Assembly (NCBI GenBank): GCA_009908535.1
Contig: JAAAOD010000148.1
Span: 1-13,412 of the forward strand
DNA: 13,412 bases
DNA from: Verrucomicrobiota bacterium
GTDB taxonomy: Bacteria > Verrucomicrobiota > Verrucomicrobiia > Opitutales > Oceanipulchritudinaceae
Direction: 5' to 3'
The notes below the pieces were generated by a model. That model saw nothing but the letters and a program-made list of their open reading frames with translations. It was not told the origin of the DNA and ran no database searches. Each line of letters starts with the position of its first letter. Position 1 is the first letter of the stretch. The position numbers and the translations under genes were made by a program. Shown piece by piece: positions 1-6,879 of the stretch.

Positions 1-725
1 ACCCCTACTCCGATTTCCCGAACATTCGGGGAGTGGATGCTTTCCCGATGACCCGGGGGGACCTGCATGCCGAATTCAACCCCGTCGGGATCCTTTTCTT
101 CGTCGCCCCAGTCGATTTGAAATCCGGCGTGGCCATACCAGGCGGAATAACTGAAGGCGAAAACATTTTCGCGAAGACGCGTCCATGGATAACCGACGGC
201 CGTGGCGCGTTCGTCAATGGTATCACCGGGTGCGAACGGTGCCGGCGGATTGCTGGAACTGACATGCCCTTGGAAAACGTTGGCGAACATATCCTCGCTG
301 TGCAGGCGGGCCATCTGCGTCAGCTGTGAGTTGATGGCCAAAGGCGGTACGGTTTGCTCAAGCGTCGCGAACTGTTCGACCATTTCGTCGAGATCGACGT
401 TGAATCGATCGATTGCTCGCAGCACGTCCGAGTCGTCGGTATTTTTCAACCGCTGCGCCTCGGCGGCGGCGTCGGCGCGGGCGCGGTTGATCAGTTCGAC
501 AAAGAGCTGCTCCTCCGGAGTTGGCTGGCCGATGGAGTACAGCGTGGAGGCCGGCCGCGCGGCGCCCGGCCCGGCGGCGTCGCGCTCGACGGTAACCGGG
601 GGCGGAGCCGCCTTATGCTCCACCTGCCCATGGGCGGCGGCAGAGAAGAGCAGCAGCACGAGAGCGCCACTCCGGATCGTTTTCCCGAACCCGTATCCAG
701 CCGAAAAAAAAGGATGATGCGCCAT
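1..725 (-). CDS. Secreted CAP/SCP-domain protein, 3' end outside the window
   Basis: This reading frame is open from an ATG at 725 to the left edge (241 codons, no stop), so the C-terminus is missing. Residues 1-34 look like a signal peptide: K15 and R18, then a hydrophobic run ALVLLLFSAAA, with likely cleavage after AHG. A low-complexity Ala/Pro linker follows. From about residue 68 it matches the CAP (cysteine-rich secretory/SCP-like) fold: PEEQLFVELINRARA, then LHSEDM (H142, E144), H154, GYPWTRLREN (E186), and the closing motif GHRESIHSPNVREIGVG at 225-241, close to the GHRxNIL-x-P-x-x-REIGVG pattern of bacterial CAP proteins. The cavity His/Glu residues of the family are therefore present. 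Bacterial CAP proteins are extracellular and their biochemical role is mostly unknown. An in-frame TAA lies upstream with no other ATG/GTG/TTG between it and 725, which fixes the start. No Shine-Dalgarno is evident. The 113 bases between it and the upstream gene suggest it is a separate transcript. Confidence 0.85.
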   Translation of the reverse strand, partial: MAHHPFFSAGYGFGKTIRSGALVLLLFSAAAHGQVEHKAAPPPVTVERDAAGPGAARPASTLYSIGQPTPEEQLFVELINRARADAAAEAQRLKNTDDSDVLRAIDRFNVDLDEMVEQFATLEQTVPPLAINSQLTQMARLHSEDMFANVFQGHVSSSNPPAPFAPGDTIDERATAVGYPWTRLRENVFAFSYSAWYGHAGFQIDWGDEEKDPDGVEFGMQVPPGHRESIHSPNVREIGVG

Positions 726-838
726 AACGCTGGCGATCCGTAGAGAGAAGCCGAACCCGTGGCAATACCAGAGACCCGTTATGAAATGAAGTACTTATGA
801 AGCGCGCGTAAACCTCCCAGATCGGAAGACCAGGGTAA

Positions 839-1924
839 TCAGGCGCGACAAACCTGCGAAATGAACTCGTTCGCCGCGGCCTCGTCCATGCCATCGTGGA
901 CGATCTGAAAGGCGAACCCCTTGCCGCCGAGTTCCTCTTTGATCTTCAGGGCCCCTTGCGGCGTGACGTAGACCTGGCAGAGCTTGCCGGCGTCGCGGAT
1001 TCGTTTCAGCAGATCGAGATACTCCTCGGGTTGGCCGGCGCCGTCACCCGGAATCCACTGGATGCCGCGGAGTTTTTCTATTCCGAGAAGATGATCCAGC
1101 TTGGAAATCTGCCCTGTTCCGTCGAGGTGGTAGAAAGGATGATCAAGGAATTCGCAACAGGCGACAAGGTCCGGAAGGGCGAATTCCTCGAACATATCCG
1201 GACTGATCATGTAGCAGAAATCACACTGCAGAATGTAGTGTTTTTCCGGCGACCACAAGCCGGTCCATCCGGAGGTGCCGCAGTGGCCCCTGGAGATGAC
1301 CTCGTAAAACCGCCGGTAGTACTCCTTCCATACTTCGGTTACCTTTCCGAGATGCTGTTTGATCAGCTCGGGCTGGTCATAGAGGTCCATGAGAAGGTTT
1401 TCCGTCGTGCGGAGATGCAGGAGGATATCGAGGTTCTCCCCCATGTCGGTGAAGCAGACGTTCACCTCCTTTTCCCACCTGCGCACGGCTTCCCGAGTCA
1501 GGGAAAGAATCCGCTTGAACCACGGGTTGTCCTCCCTGACCTCGATTTCAAGGTTGCCGAAATCCAGGTCCTCCGGCGGCTGGAACCAGACCGTATCCGG
1601 GCGCAGGATCAGCTCCGCACCGAGGAATCCGGCGATGATACCGGAACCGAAGTTCGGCCACCAGCGCGGCCAGCTGTCCCCGAGGAAGCGGGTGCTCTCG
1701 ATCTCCGCCTCGTAGAAGTCGATCACTTTCCCGGCCGGCACATCCAGCGGAAAGTGGGCCGGGCAATAGACGTCCGGGTACCGCCTGCGGAGTTCCTCGT
1801 ATTTCTGCGTCGGCTGAAAGGTATCCATGACGACGAGGGGCCGGTCCAACTCATGGTCCCACCATGCCCGCCAGTTCCGTTCATGTTCCTCCCAGTTTTC
1901 CCTTGTGAAGTTGGTTTGTATCAT
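839..1924 (-). CDS. Uroporphyrinogen decarboxylase-family (corrinoid methyltransferase-like) protein
   Basis: A 361-residue cytoplasmic protein without a signal peptide, about the usual URO-D length. The C-terminal half carries the family landmarks: CDFCYMISPDMFEEFALP (234-251), YHLDGTGQISKLDHLL (265-280), then GIQWIPGDG (287-295) and LLKRIRDAGK (305-314). This pattern belongs to the URO-D superfamily branch that includes the methylcobamide:CoM methyltransferases MtaA/MtbA, not to haem-pathway HemE, so haem synthesis is unlikely. In MtaA/MtbA a His-x-Cys plus a distal Cys bind zinc; here the equivalent motif is H266-L-D268, so zinc-thiolate chemistry is doubtful. The start is set at 1924 because GGAG lies 8 bases upstream. 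A TTG at 1948 would add eight residues and overlap the preceding stop. It is the last gene of the five-gene operon, 20 bases after the glycosidase. No corrinoid protein is present in the window. Possible roles are transfer or removal of a methyl group, or decarboxylation, on a glycan-derived compound; the substrate is unknown. Confidence 0.8.
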   Translation of the reverse strand: MIQTNFTRENWEEHERNWRAWWDHELDRPLVVMDTFQPTQKYEELRRRYPDVYCPAHFPLDVPAGKVIDFYEAEIESTRFLGDSWPRWWPNFGSGIIAGFLGAELILRPDTVWFQPPEDLDFGNLEIEVREDNPWFKRILSLTREAVRRWEKEVNVCFTDMGENLDILLHLRTTENLLMDLYDQPELIKQHLGKVTEVWKEYYRRFYEVISRGHCGTSGWTGLWSPEKHYILQCDFCYMISPDMFEEFALPDLVACCEFLDHPFYHLDGTGQISKLDHLLGIEKLRGIQWIPGDGAGQPEEYLDLLKRIRDAGKLCQVYVTPQGALKIKEELGGKGFAFQIVHDGMDEAAANEFISQVCRA

Positions 1925-1932
1925 GGTTCCCA

Positions 1933-1936
1933 CTCC
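1933..1936 (-). promoter_or_regulatory. Shine-Dalgarno of the URO-D-like gene
   Basis: GGAG on the minus strand lies 8 bases upstream of the ATG at 1924 and just downstream of the glycosidase stop. It favours 1924 over the TTG at 1948 as the start. Confidence 0.6.
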
Positions 1937-1944
1937 GTTTCGGC

Positions 1945-3885
1945 TCAATAGACGACCTGCATGCGGTCGAGGGCGATTTTCGTTCCGCTGGAATTCATGT
2001 TCTTTTCCCCGGTGAGTTCGATCTCGATGCGGTGTTCGCCGGCTCCCAGCGGACCGGAGGCAAAGAGGAGCGTGTTCGTTCTGCGAACCCCGCTGTAGCA
2101 GTCCACCTCGGCTGCTTCGCGTCCGTTGACCCGGACGATCATGGTTCCGTAATCGCTACCCTTGACCCCGTAGAGACGGGCTTCCCTGCCCCGGAAACGG
2201 AAGGTGCAGGTATCGCCGGGCGTATCCGACCAGTGGCAGTCGCGGCTGTACAGGCGTTTCTTGTAACCTTTGTAGTAATTTTCCGCTTCAAGGACCTTCG
2301 TCCACCTGGCGGTTTCGGTTTTCTCCTCCCAGTGACGCCAACTCCCTTCATACCCGAAGCGGTCCCAACCGGAGCCGGTGACATTGTCATTGATATTCCG
2401 GTACAAATCCCCGTCGTATTTTGTTTCCCGGAACACATAGGTGGAAATGGACTCGGGCGGAAGGGTGTCTTCCAGCGTACGCCCATCGATTGCAGGCGCG
2501 GGCAGCTCCCGAATAGGATGGTCGACGGTGGTGCGGTGGCGTTCCACCCGGTCGGCCGCGAACGATACCGGCCCGGCAATGGAGTACCGGTAATTCCTTG
2601 CCTCCCCGCTGTCATTGTAGACGACGAGGACGAGCTCCTCCTTCTCCGGATGATAGGCGGAGAGCGTGTGGGAGTCGGTGTTGTCGACGACGACATAGCC
2701 CGGACCGAGGAAGCGCGTGTAGTGGGCGACACCGGAAAACGTCTTTGTGATGGCGTACTGCCCCGCTTTCGGTCCCCGGTAAAAGGCGTGGATGGCGCCC
2801 CAGTTTCCGTCGTAGTCAAGATTCACCTGTTCGTTGACGACCGGCTCGAACCAGAGCCAGACATGGGATCCCATGTCGCGGATGTCCGTGGTCAGGTGCC
2901 ATGCCATTTCGAGGGCGCCGTACATGCCCACGTGGTCATCCTCGTAGCCGCCGCGTTCCGAGGTCTCGCTCATGATCGCCTTTTTCCCTTCCGCCTTGAC
3001 GAGATCCCGGAAGGCGTAGCGGTCGCGCAGAGAACCCCAGTAAGAGTGGGCCCCGATGGCGGAAATGACGGATTTCGCCTTGTCGTCAAAGGACCGGTAG
3101 ACCTCGATGGACTCGCCGACCGACCACTCGTCCGGGGCGCTGACCGTGGTGGGGAGGCCGCTTTCCTCCAGCTTTCTTCCGAGCAGTTTAACGAGGCGGT
3201 TCGCCTGCTCGTTGGTATGGAAACATCCTTCCTGGTTGCCGCCCATTTTCCAGAAGTCCTGTGAGGCCTCCGCGAAGGGGCTGATGGTCTGGAAGGTCAC
3301 GCCCCATTGCTCCCGGAAGTGTTTGACGACAGTGACAAGGTAGTCGGCATAATCGTCGTAGTACGTCTCCTTCAGATTGGGAACCTCGGGCTCGACGTGT
3401 CCGGCGACGCAGCCGCTCACGGTCATCCACCACGGGCCGGTAAGGGCATTGGCCTCCACCCCGTCGATGTCGTAATTTTCCATGACCTCCCGCAGGACCC
3501 GGCGCTGGTTGGCCTCCCGGGTCCAGTCGTAAGGCCCGTCCTCCGTGAGCTTGAAGCCCTCCATCTCCCGCGAATAGGCGAAGTGGGTGTCCCCGTCGGT
3601 ATCGGCCGGGCAATCGGGATTCTCCGTTCCTCCGATGTAGTATTTCAGGATGCTGAGGCCCATCCCCTCCTCCTTGTCGAAAACGAGGCGGAGAATTTCG
3701 CTGCGCGTCGGTTCGTCCCAGCCACCGACGACATTGGTCCACCAGCCAAGAGCGGTTCCAAAGCCTTCGATCTCCTGGTAGCGCACGCCCGGGTGCACCT
3801 CCACCTCCGTCGGCTCCGCGGCGGTCAGCGGCGCGCCGCCGGCCACCGCCATGAGAAGGATAAAGCATTTGTATTTTTTCATCAT
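1945..3885 (-). CDS. Secreted GH30-like glycoside hydrolase (beta-1,6-galactanase type) with C-terminal beta-sandwich domain
   Basis: 646 residues with a signal peptide (MMKKYKCFILLMAVAGGAPLTAA, cleavage near residue 23). Residues 30-480 fit a clan GH-A barrel plus side beta domain of the GH30 endo-beta-1,6-galactanase type: EIEGFGTALGWWTNVVGGW (38-56), LSILKYYIGGTENP (77-90), TFQTISPFAEASQDFW (197-212), GAHSYWG (278-284) and AIMSETSERGG (303-313). By family position E206 would be the acid/base and E307 the nucleophile. The acid/base motif is unusual: Ala205 replaces the near-invariant Asn and Ala207 the usual Pro. Residues 525-646 form a separate jelly-roll-like module (LEAENYY, YSRDCHWSDTPGDT, GVKGSDYGT, GAGEHRIEIELTGEKN) resembling carbohydrate-binding or accessory domains of secreted glycosidases. 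It lies 12 bases after a sulfatase, so a sulfated galactan-like substrate is plausible but inferred. ATG codons occur at 3885 and 3882. Other GH-A families remain possible. Confidence 0.82.
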   Translation of the reverse strand: MMKKYKCFILLMAVAGGAPLTAAEPTEVEVHPGVRYQEIEGFGTALGWWTNVVGGWDEPTRSEILRLVFDKEEGMGLSILKYYIGGTENPDCPADTDGDTHFAYSREMEGFKLTEDGPYDWTREANQRRVLREVMENYDIDGVEANALTGPWWMTVSGCVAGHVEPEVPNLKETYYDDYADYLVTVVKHFREQWGVTFQTISPFAEASQDFWKMGGNQEGCFHTNEQANRLVKLLGRKLEESGLPTTVSAPDEWSVGESIEVYRSFDDKAKSVISAIGAHSYWGSLRDRYAFRDLVKAEGKKAIMSETSERGGYEDDHVGMYGALEMAWHLTTDIRDMGSHVWLWFEPVVNEQVNLDYDGNWGAIHAFYRGPKAGQYAITKTFSGVAHYTRFLGPGYVVVDNTDSHTLSAYHPEKEELVLVVYNDSGEARNYRYSIAGPVSFAADRVERHRTTVDHPIRELPAPAIDGRTLEDTLPPESISTYVFRETKYDGDLYRNINDNVTGSGWDRFGYEGSWRHWEEKTETARWTKVLEAENYYKGYKKRLYSRDCHWSDTPGDTCTFRFRGREARLYGVKGSDYGTMIVRVNGREAAEVDCYSGVRRTNTLLFASGPLGAGEHRIEIELTGEKNMNSSGTKIALDRMQVVY

Positions 3886-3888
3886 GAC

Positions 3889-3894
3889 ACCTCC
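3889..3894 (-). promoter_or_regulatory. Shine-Dalgarno of the GH30-like gene, favouring the second ATG
   Basis: A perfect GGAGGT on the minus strand stands 3 bases before the ATG at 3885 and 6 bases before the ATG at 3882. The spacing suits the second ATG better, so the mature start may be one residue shorter than the longest frame. The site falls within the 12-base gap after the sulfatase stop, consistent with one polycistronic message. Confidence 0.65.
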
Positions 3895-3897
3895 GGC

Positions 3898-5391
3898 CTA
3901 TTGCGTGGCCGCATTCGGATTCGGGGAGGGATACCGGGCATCGACCGACGCCAACCAGTCCTCCAGGTGTCTGCGCAGCTTTGCCGCCACCTCGGGATGG
4001 TGCCGGGCGACGTTGCTTCGCTCGAGACCGTCCATGGCGAGGTTGTACAGCTCAACACGGTCATTCTCGTAGCGTTTGATCAGCTTCCACTTGCCGTCCC
4101 GGATGGCCGAGGCGGGGGTGTCACCCTGCGGACTGTAGTGGGGATAATGCCAGTAGAGCGGCCCCCGGTCCATCTCCTTGCCCCGCAGCAAGGGAGCAAG
4201 GGACTTTCCGTCCTTGTGCTGTTCCGGTCGCAACGGCAACCCGGCGATTTCCAGCATGGTGGGATAAAAATCGGCGCAGATCACCGGCTCGCCGGAAACG
4301 GAACCCGGCGCGGTCACCCCGGGCCACTTCATGAGAAAGGGCGCCCGTATACCGCCTTCGTAGATCCATCCCTTCCCCGCCCGGTACGGCGTGTTGGCGG
4401 TGGGCATTCCGCTCGCGATGCTCAGACCGCCGTTGTCGGAGGTGAAGATGATGACCGTGTTGTCGTACACACCGCTCTCCTTGAGCGCATCAAACACCTT
4501 CCCGATGGCAAGGTCCATCGACTCCATCATCCCCGCGTACACGGGATGACGGTGGAGGATGCGTTCCTCGCGGTCGCCTTCCCTGCCGAATTCAGGCCCG
4601 TCGAGTCCGACCCGCTTCCGCTTCTCAATGTATTTCTGTTCGAGATCGGCCCGGGTGTTCAGCGGCGTATGGGGCGAATAAAAGGAAAGATAGGTAAGAA
4701 ACGGTTCGTCCTTGCTGGCGCGGATGAAAGCGGCGGTTTCCTCCGCCAGCCGGTCCGGCAGATGCTCCCCGTCCGGTCCGTCTTCGAGGCGCGGGTTCTC
4801 GTAGGGCGAAAAGTAGTCCCTTCCCGGATTGCCCTTCATCCAGCCTCCCTTGTTGATGTCAAAGCCCTGGTGTTCGGGCCAGTATTTCGGCTTTTCGCCC
4901 AGATGCCATTTGCCGGCGAAAAAGGTCTTGTATCCCCCTTCCCGCAGGGCCTCGGCAAGTGTGACCTCCTCAAGGGGAAGCTGCTCGGTGTAGCGAGCCG
5001 GCAACAACGGAAGCCGTTTGATAAAGCTGTACCACTTCCCGTCCGGGATGTCGGGGATGTCCTGCGGCTGCGCGGCTCCGAGCCAATCCGTCAGGTTCAG
5101 GCGGGCGGGATTTTTGCCCGACATGATGCTGGCCCGCGTCGGCGAACAGACCGGACTGGCCGCGTAACCGGCGGTGAAATTCATCCCCTCGGCGGCGATG
5201 CGGTCGATGTTCGGCGTCTCGTAAAAGTCGCTGCCGAGGGCGCCGGCGTCGGTCCGTCCCATGTCATCGGCAAGGATGAAGAGGAAGTTCGGTCGCTCCG
5301 CCTCCTCCGAAGCGGAAAGGAGGGGCCCGAGGGCGGCCGCGGTCAGGGCTATTCCCAGCCCGGCGTTCCGTTTCCATGTTTTCATTTTCAT
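3898..5391 (-). CDS. Secreted S1-family sulfatase (Cys-type)
   Basis: 497 residues. An N-terminal signal peptide (MKMKTWKRNAGLGIALTAAALGPLLSAS) sends it to the periplasm or outside. The formylglycine signature is canonical, CSPTR at 82-86, so C82 would be converted to formylglycine. Metal and active-site elements are present: D42-D43 (ILADDMG), K161 and H163 in GKWHLGE, H241 in YSPHTPL, D319-N320 in FTSDNGG, and K340 in RAGKGWIYEGGIRAP. The C-terminal subdomain ends with WHYPHYSP, IRDGKWKLIKRYE and VELYNL, typical of arylsulfatase-A-like S1 enzymes. Length is normal and no catalytic residue appears missing. It hydrolyses a sulfate ester, probably on a glycan given the adjacent glycosidase and symporter; the exact S1 subfamily cannot be assigned by eye. 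It sits third in the operon, 27 bases after the transporter. A GGAGG lies 12 bases upstream of the ATG, longer spacing than usual. The maturation enzyme is not encoded in this window. Confidence 0.93.
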   Translation of the reverse strand: MKMKTWKRNAGLGIALTAAALGPLLSASEEAERPNFLFILADDMGRTDAGALGSDFYETPNIDRIAAEGMNFTAGYAASPVCSPTRASIMSGKNPARLNLTDWLGAAQPQDIPDIPDGKWYSFIKRLPLLPARYTEQLPLEEVTLAEALREGGYKTFFAGKWHLGEKPKYWPEHQGFDINKGGWMKGNPGRDYFSPYENPRLEDGPDGEHLPDRLAEETAAFIRASKDEPFLTYLSFYSPHTPLNTRADLEQKYIEKRKRVGLDGPEFGREGDREERILHRHPVYAGMMESMDLAIGKVFDALKESGVYDNTVIIFTSDNGGLSIASGMPTANTPYRAGKGWIYEGGIRAPFLMKWPGVTAPGSVSGEPVICADFYPTMLEIAGLPLRPEQHKDGKSLAPLLRGKEMDRGPLYWHYPHYSPQGDTPASAIRDGKWKLIKRYENDRVELYNLAMDGLERSNVARHHPEVAAKLRRHLEDWLASVDARYPSPNPNAATQ

Positions 5392-5418
5392 GTAGGAGAG
5401 ATTCCTCCGGTTCGTTGA

Positions 5419-6840
5419 TTATTGATTGGCTTTCTTCGCCGCCAGCTGGGCCTGGATTTCCGTCAAATGCTCTCTCGTCAGCTTGTACCGCATGAAGACG
5501 AAGAAGGCCAGGGTGAGGAAAACCAGCGGCGCCAGCATGAAGGCAAGGCGCAGCTTCAGCACGGTGGCTTCGCTCTGGATGAGCAGTTCCTCGTTGAAAC
5601 CGGTCCATGCGACAATGTAGCCGGTGAGGGCCATGACGCCGCCCACCGAGATCTTCATGATCCACGAGAAGACCCCGGAATACATTCCCTCCCGCCGCAG
5701 GCCTGTTTCCAGTTCATCGTAGTCGCAGATATCGGCGATGATGGAGGATACGACCAGCCAGAGGGACGTCATCCCGGGTCCGGCGAGCAGAGCGACGATC
5801 ACCTGCAGGTAAGGCATTTCCGGATTGAAGGCGAACCAGCTCACAAGATAACCCGTCGCCGTCAGCGCCACCCCGGCCTGGAGGGTCTGTCGTTTCCCGA
5901 TGCGGATACAGAGCGCGTTGATGAGCGGGATGGCTACCAGAGAGGCCACGCCGAAAGTCGTCGTGAAGACGCCGGTCAGGGTCGCCACGGTCTCACGGTC
6001 CCCTGGCTCGACGTAGCCGAGGTTGATGTAAAAGGCGAGCGGGTTGACGAGGTAAACTCCGAAAACGGTAATGAAGGTTCCCATACACACGATGAAGAAC
6101 GGCTTCGTTTTCAGCGTGTACTTGATGGCCGGCAAAACCTTGATTTTACTGCGATTCGCTTCCGAGAACCGCTCCTTGCAGAAAAACACGGGCAGGATCA
6201 CGAAGAGGATCATCAGACTTCCGTAGAGGATGCCGACGATCTTGACGCCCTCGATCTCGTTTTCACCAAAGACAAAACAGAGCTTGTACGCCCACGGAAT
6301 GAACAGCGTCGCCCCGAGCTGCAGAAAGAAGGTCTTGTAGCTCATCAGACGGGTGCGCTCGTCGTAGTCGCTGGTCAGCTCCGCCCCCATCGCGTGGTAG
6401 GGAATGGTGAAAGCGGTGTAGGCGGTGAAGAAAAGGATGGAGAAGGCCAGAAAATACAGGACCAGGCCGATCTCGCCCAGATCGCGTGGCGGGATCCAGA
6501 CCATGATCGAGAAGAGAGCCGCGAACACCGTTCCAAGAAATATATACGGCCTGCGCCGTCCGAAGCGGCTGTGCGTGTTGTCGGATATGTTCGCGATGAT
6601 GGGATCGGTGAAGGCGTCCCAGATCCGCGGGATCGAGATCGCGTAGCCGACCAGGACCGCACTCACCCCCAGCCCGACATTGTAAATGGGCATGGCCAGC
6701 GTCGCGATGATGTTGCCCATCAGGACCTCGGACATGCCGCCCGTGGAGTAAAACAACTTCGTCTTGAAGGGAAGTTTGGCGGGGCGGCGGGGATCCACCG
6801 CCACCGCTGGGTCCCCCGCCCCTGAGGGGTGCGTTTCCAT
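5419..6840 (-). CDS. GPH-family (MelB-like) sugar:cation symporter
   Basis: 473 residues, about twelve hydrophobic segments, inner-membrane. It has the glycoside-pentoside-hexuronide:cation symporter signature: WDAFTDP (74-80), with D75 and D79 in the positions of the cation-binding aspartates D55 and D59 of E. coli MelB, followed by NISDNTHSRFGRRRPYI (84-100) in the first cytoplasmic loop. A further family motif, ADICDYDELETGLRREGMYSG, lies in the C-terminal half. Members import mono- or oligosaccharides, glycosides or uronates with Na+ or H+. The N-terminal 22 residues are a Pro/Ala-rich extension before the first helix, slightly longer than usual. It sits between the PhyH and sulfatase genes, so it probably imports the desulfated, glycosidase-released sugar (inference). 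Only a weak purine stretch (GAAGAAG) precedes the ATG, but no better internal start is apparent. Confidence 0.93.
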   Translation of the reverse strand: METHPSGAGDPAVAVDPRRPAKLPFKTKLFYSTGGMSEVLMGNIIATLAMPIYNVGLGVSAVLVGYAISIPRIWDAFTDPIIANISDNTHSRFGRRRPYIFLGTVFAALFSIMVWIPPRDLGEIGLVLYFLAFSILFFTAYTAFTIPYHAMGAELTSDYDERTRLMSYKTFFLQLGATLFIPWAYKLCFVFGENEIEGVKIVGILYGSLMILFVILPVFFCKERFSEANRSKIKVLPAIKYTLKTKPFFIVCMGTFITVFGVYLVNPLAFYINLGYVEPGDRETVATLTGVFTTTFGVASLVAIPLINALCIRIGKRQTLQAGVALTATGYLVSWFAFNPEMPYLQVIVALLAGPGMTSLWLVVSSIIADICDYDELETGLRREGMYSGVFSWIMKISVGGVMALTGYIVAWTGFNEELLIQSEATVLKLRLAFMLAPLVFLTLAFFVFMRYKLTREHLTEIQAQLAAKKANQ

Positions 6841-6879
6841 CTTCTTCGTGTCGTGGTAAATCAGCTACGCTTCGCCAAC

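Noticed and set aside
779..801. Repeated TTATGAA (779-785 and 795-801) with the palindrome AAGTACTT (789-796) between the CAP and URO-D-like genes
   Set aside because: The elements are too short to separate from chance. No matching promoter hexamers or terminator hairpin could be built around them with confidence.
1945..1948. TTG start at 1948 overlapping the glycosidase stop, suggesting translational coupling
   Set aside because: A GGAG site correctly spaced for the ATG at 1924 lies inside that extension, and the eight extra residues show no family similarity.
3307..5418. Long plus-strand open frame (about 700 codons) opposite the sulfatase and part of the GH30-like gene
   Set aside because: Its translation is rich in Arg/Gly/Val with no recognisable motif, and it lies exactly antisense to genes with complete family signatures. 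It is a typical high-GC shadow frame.
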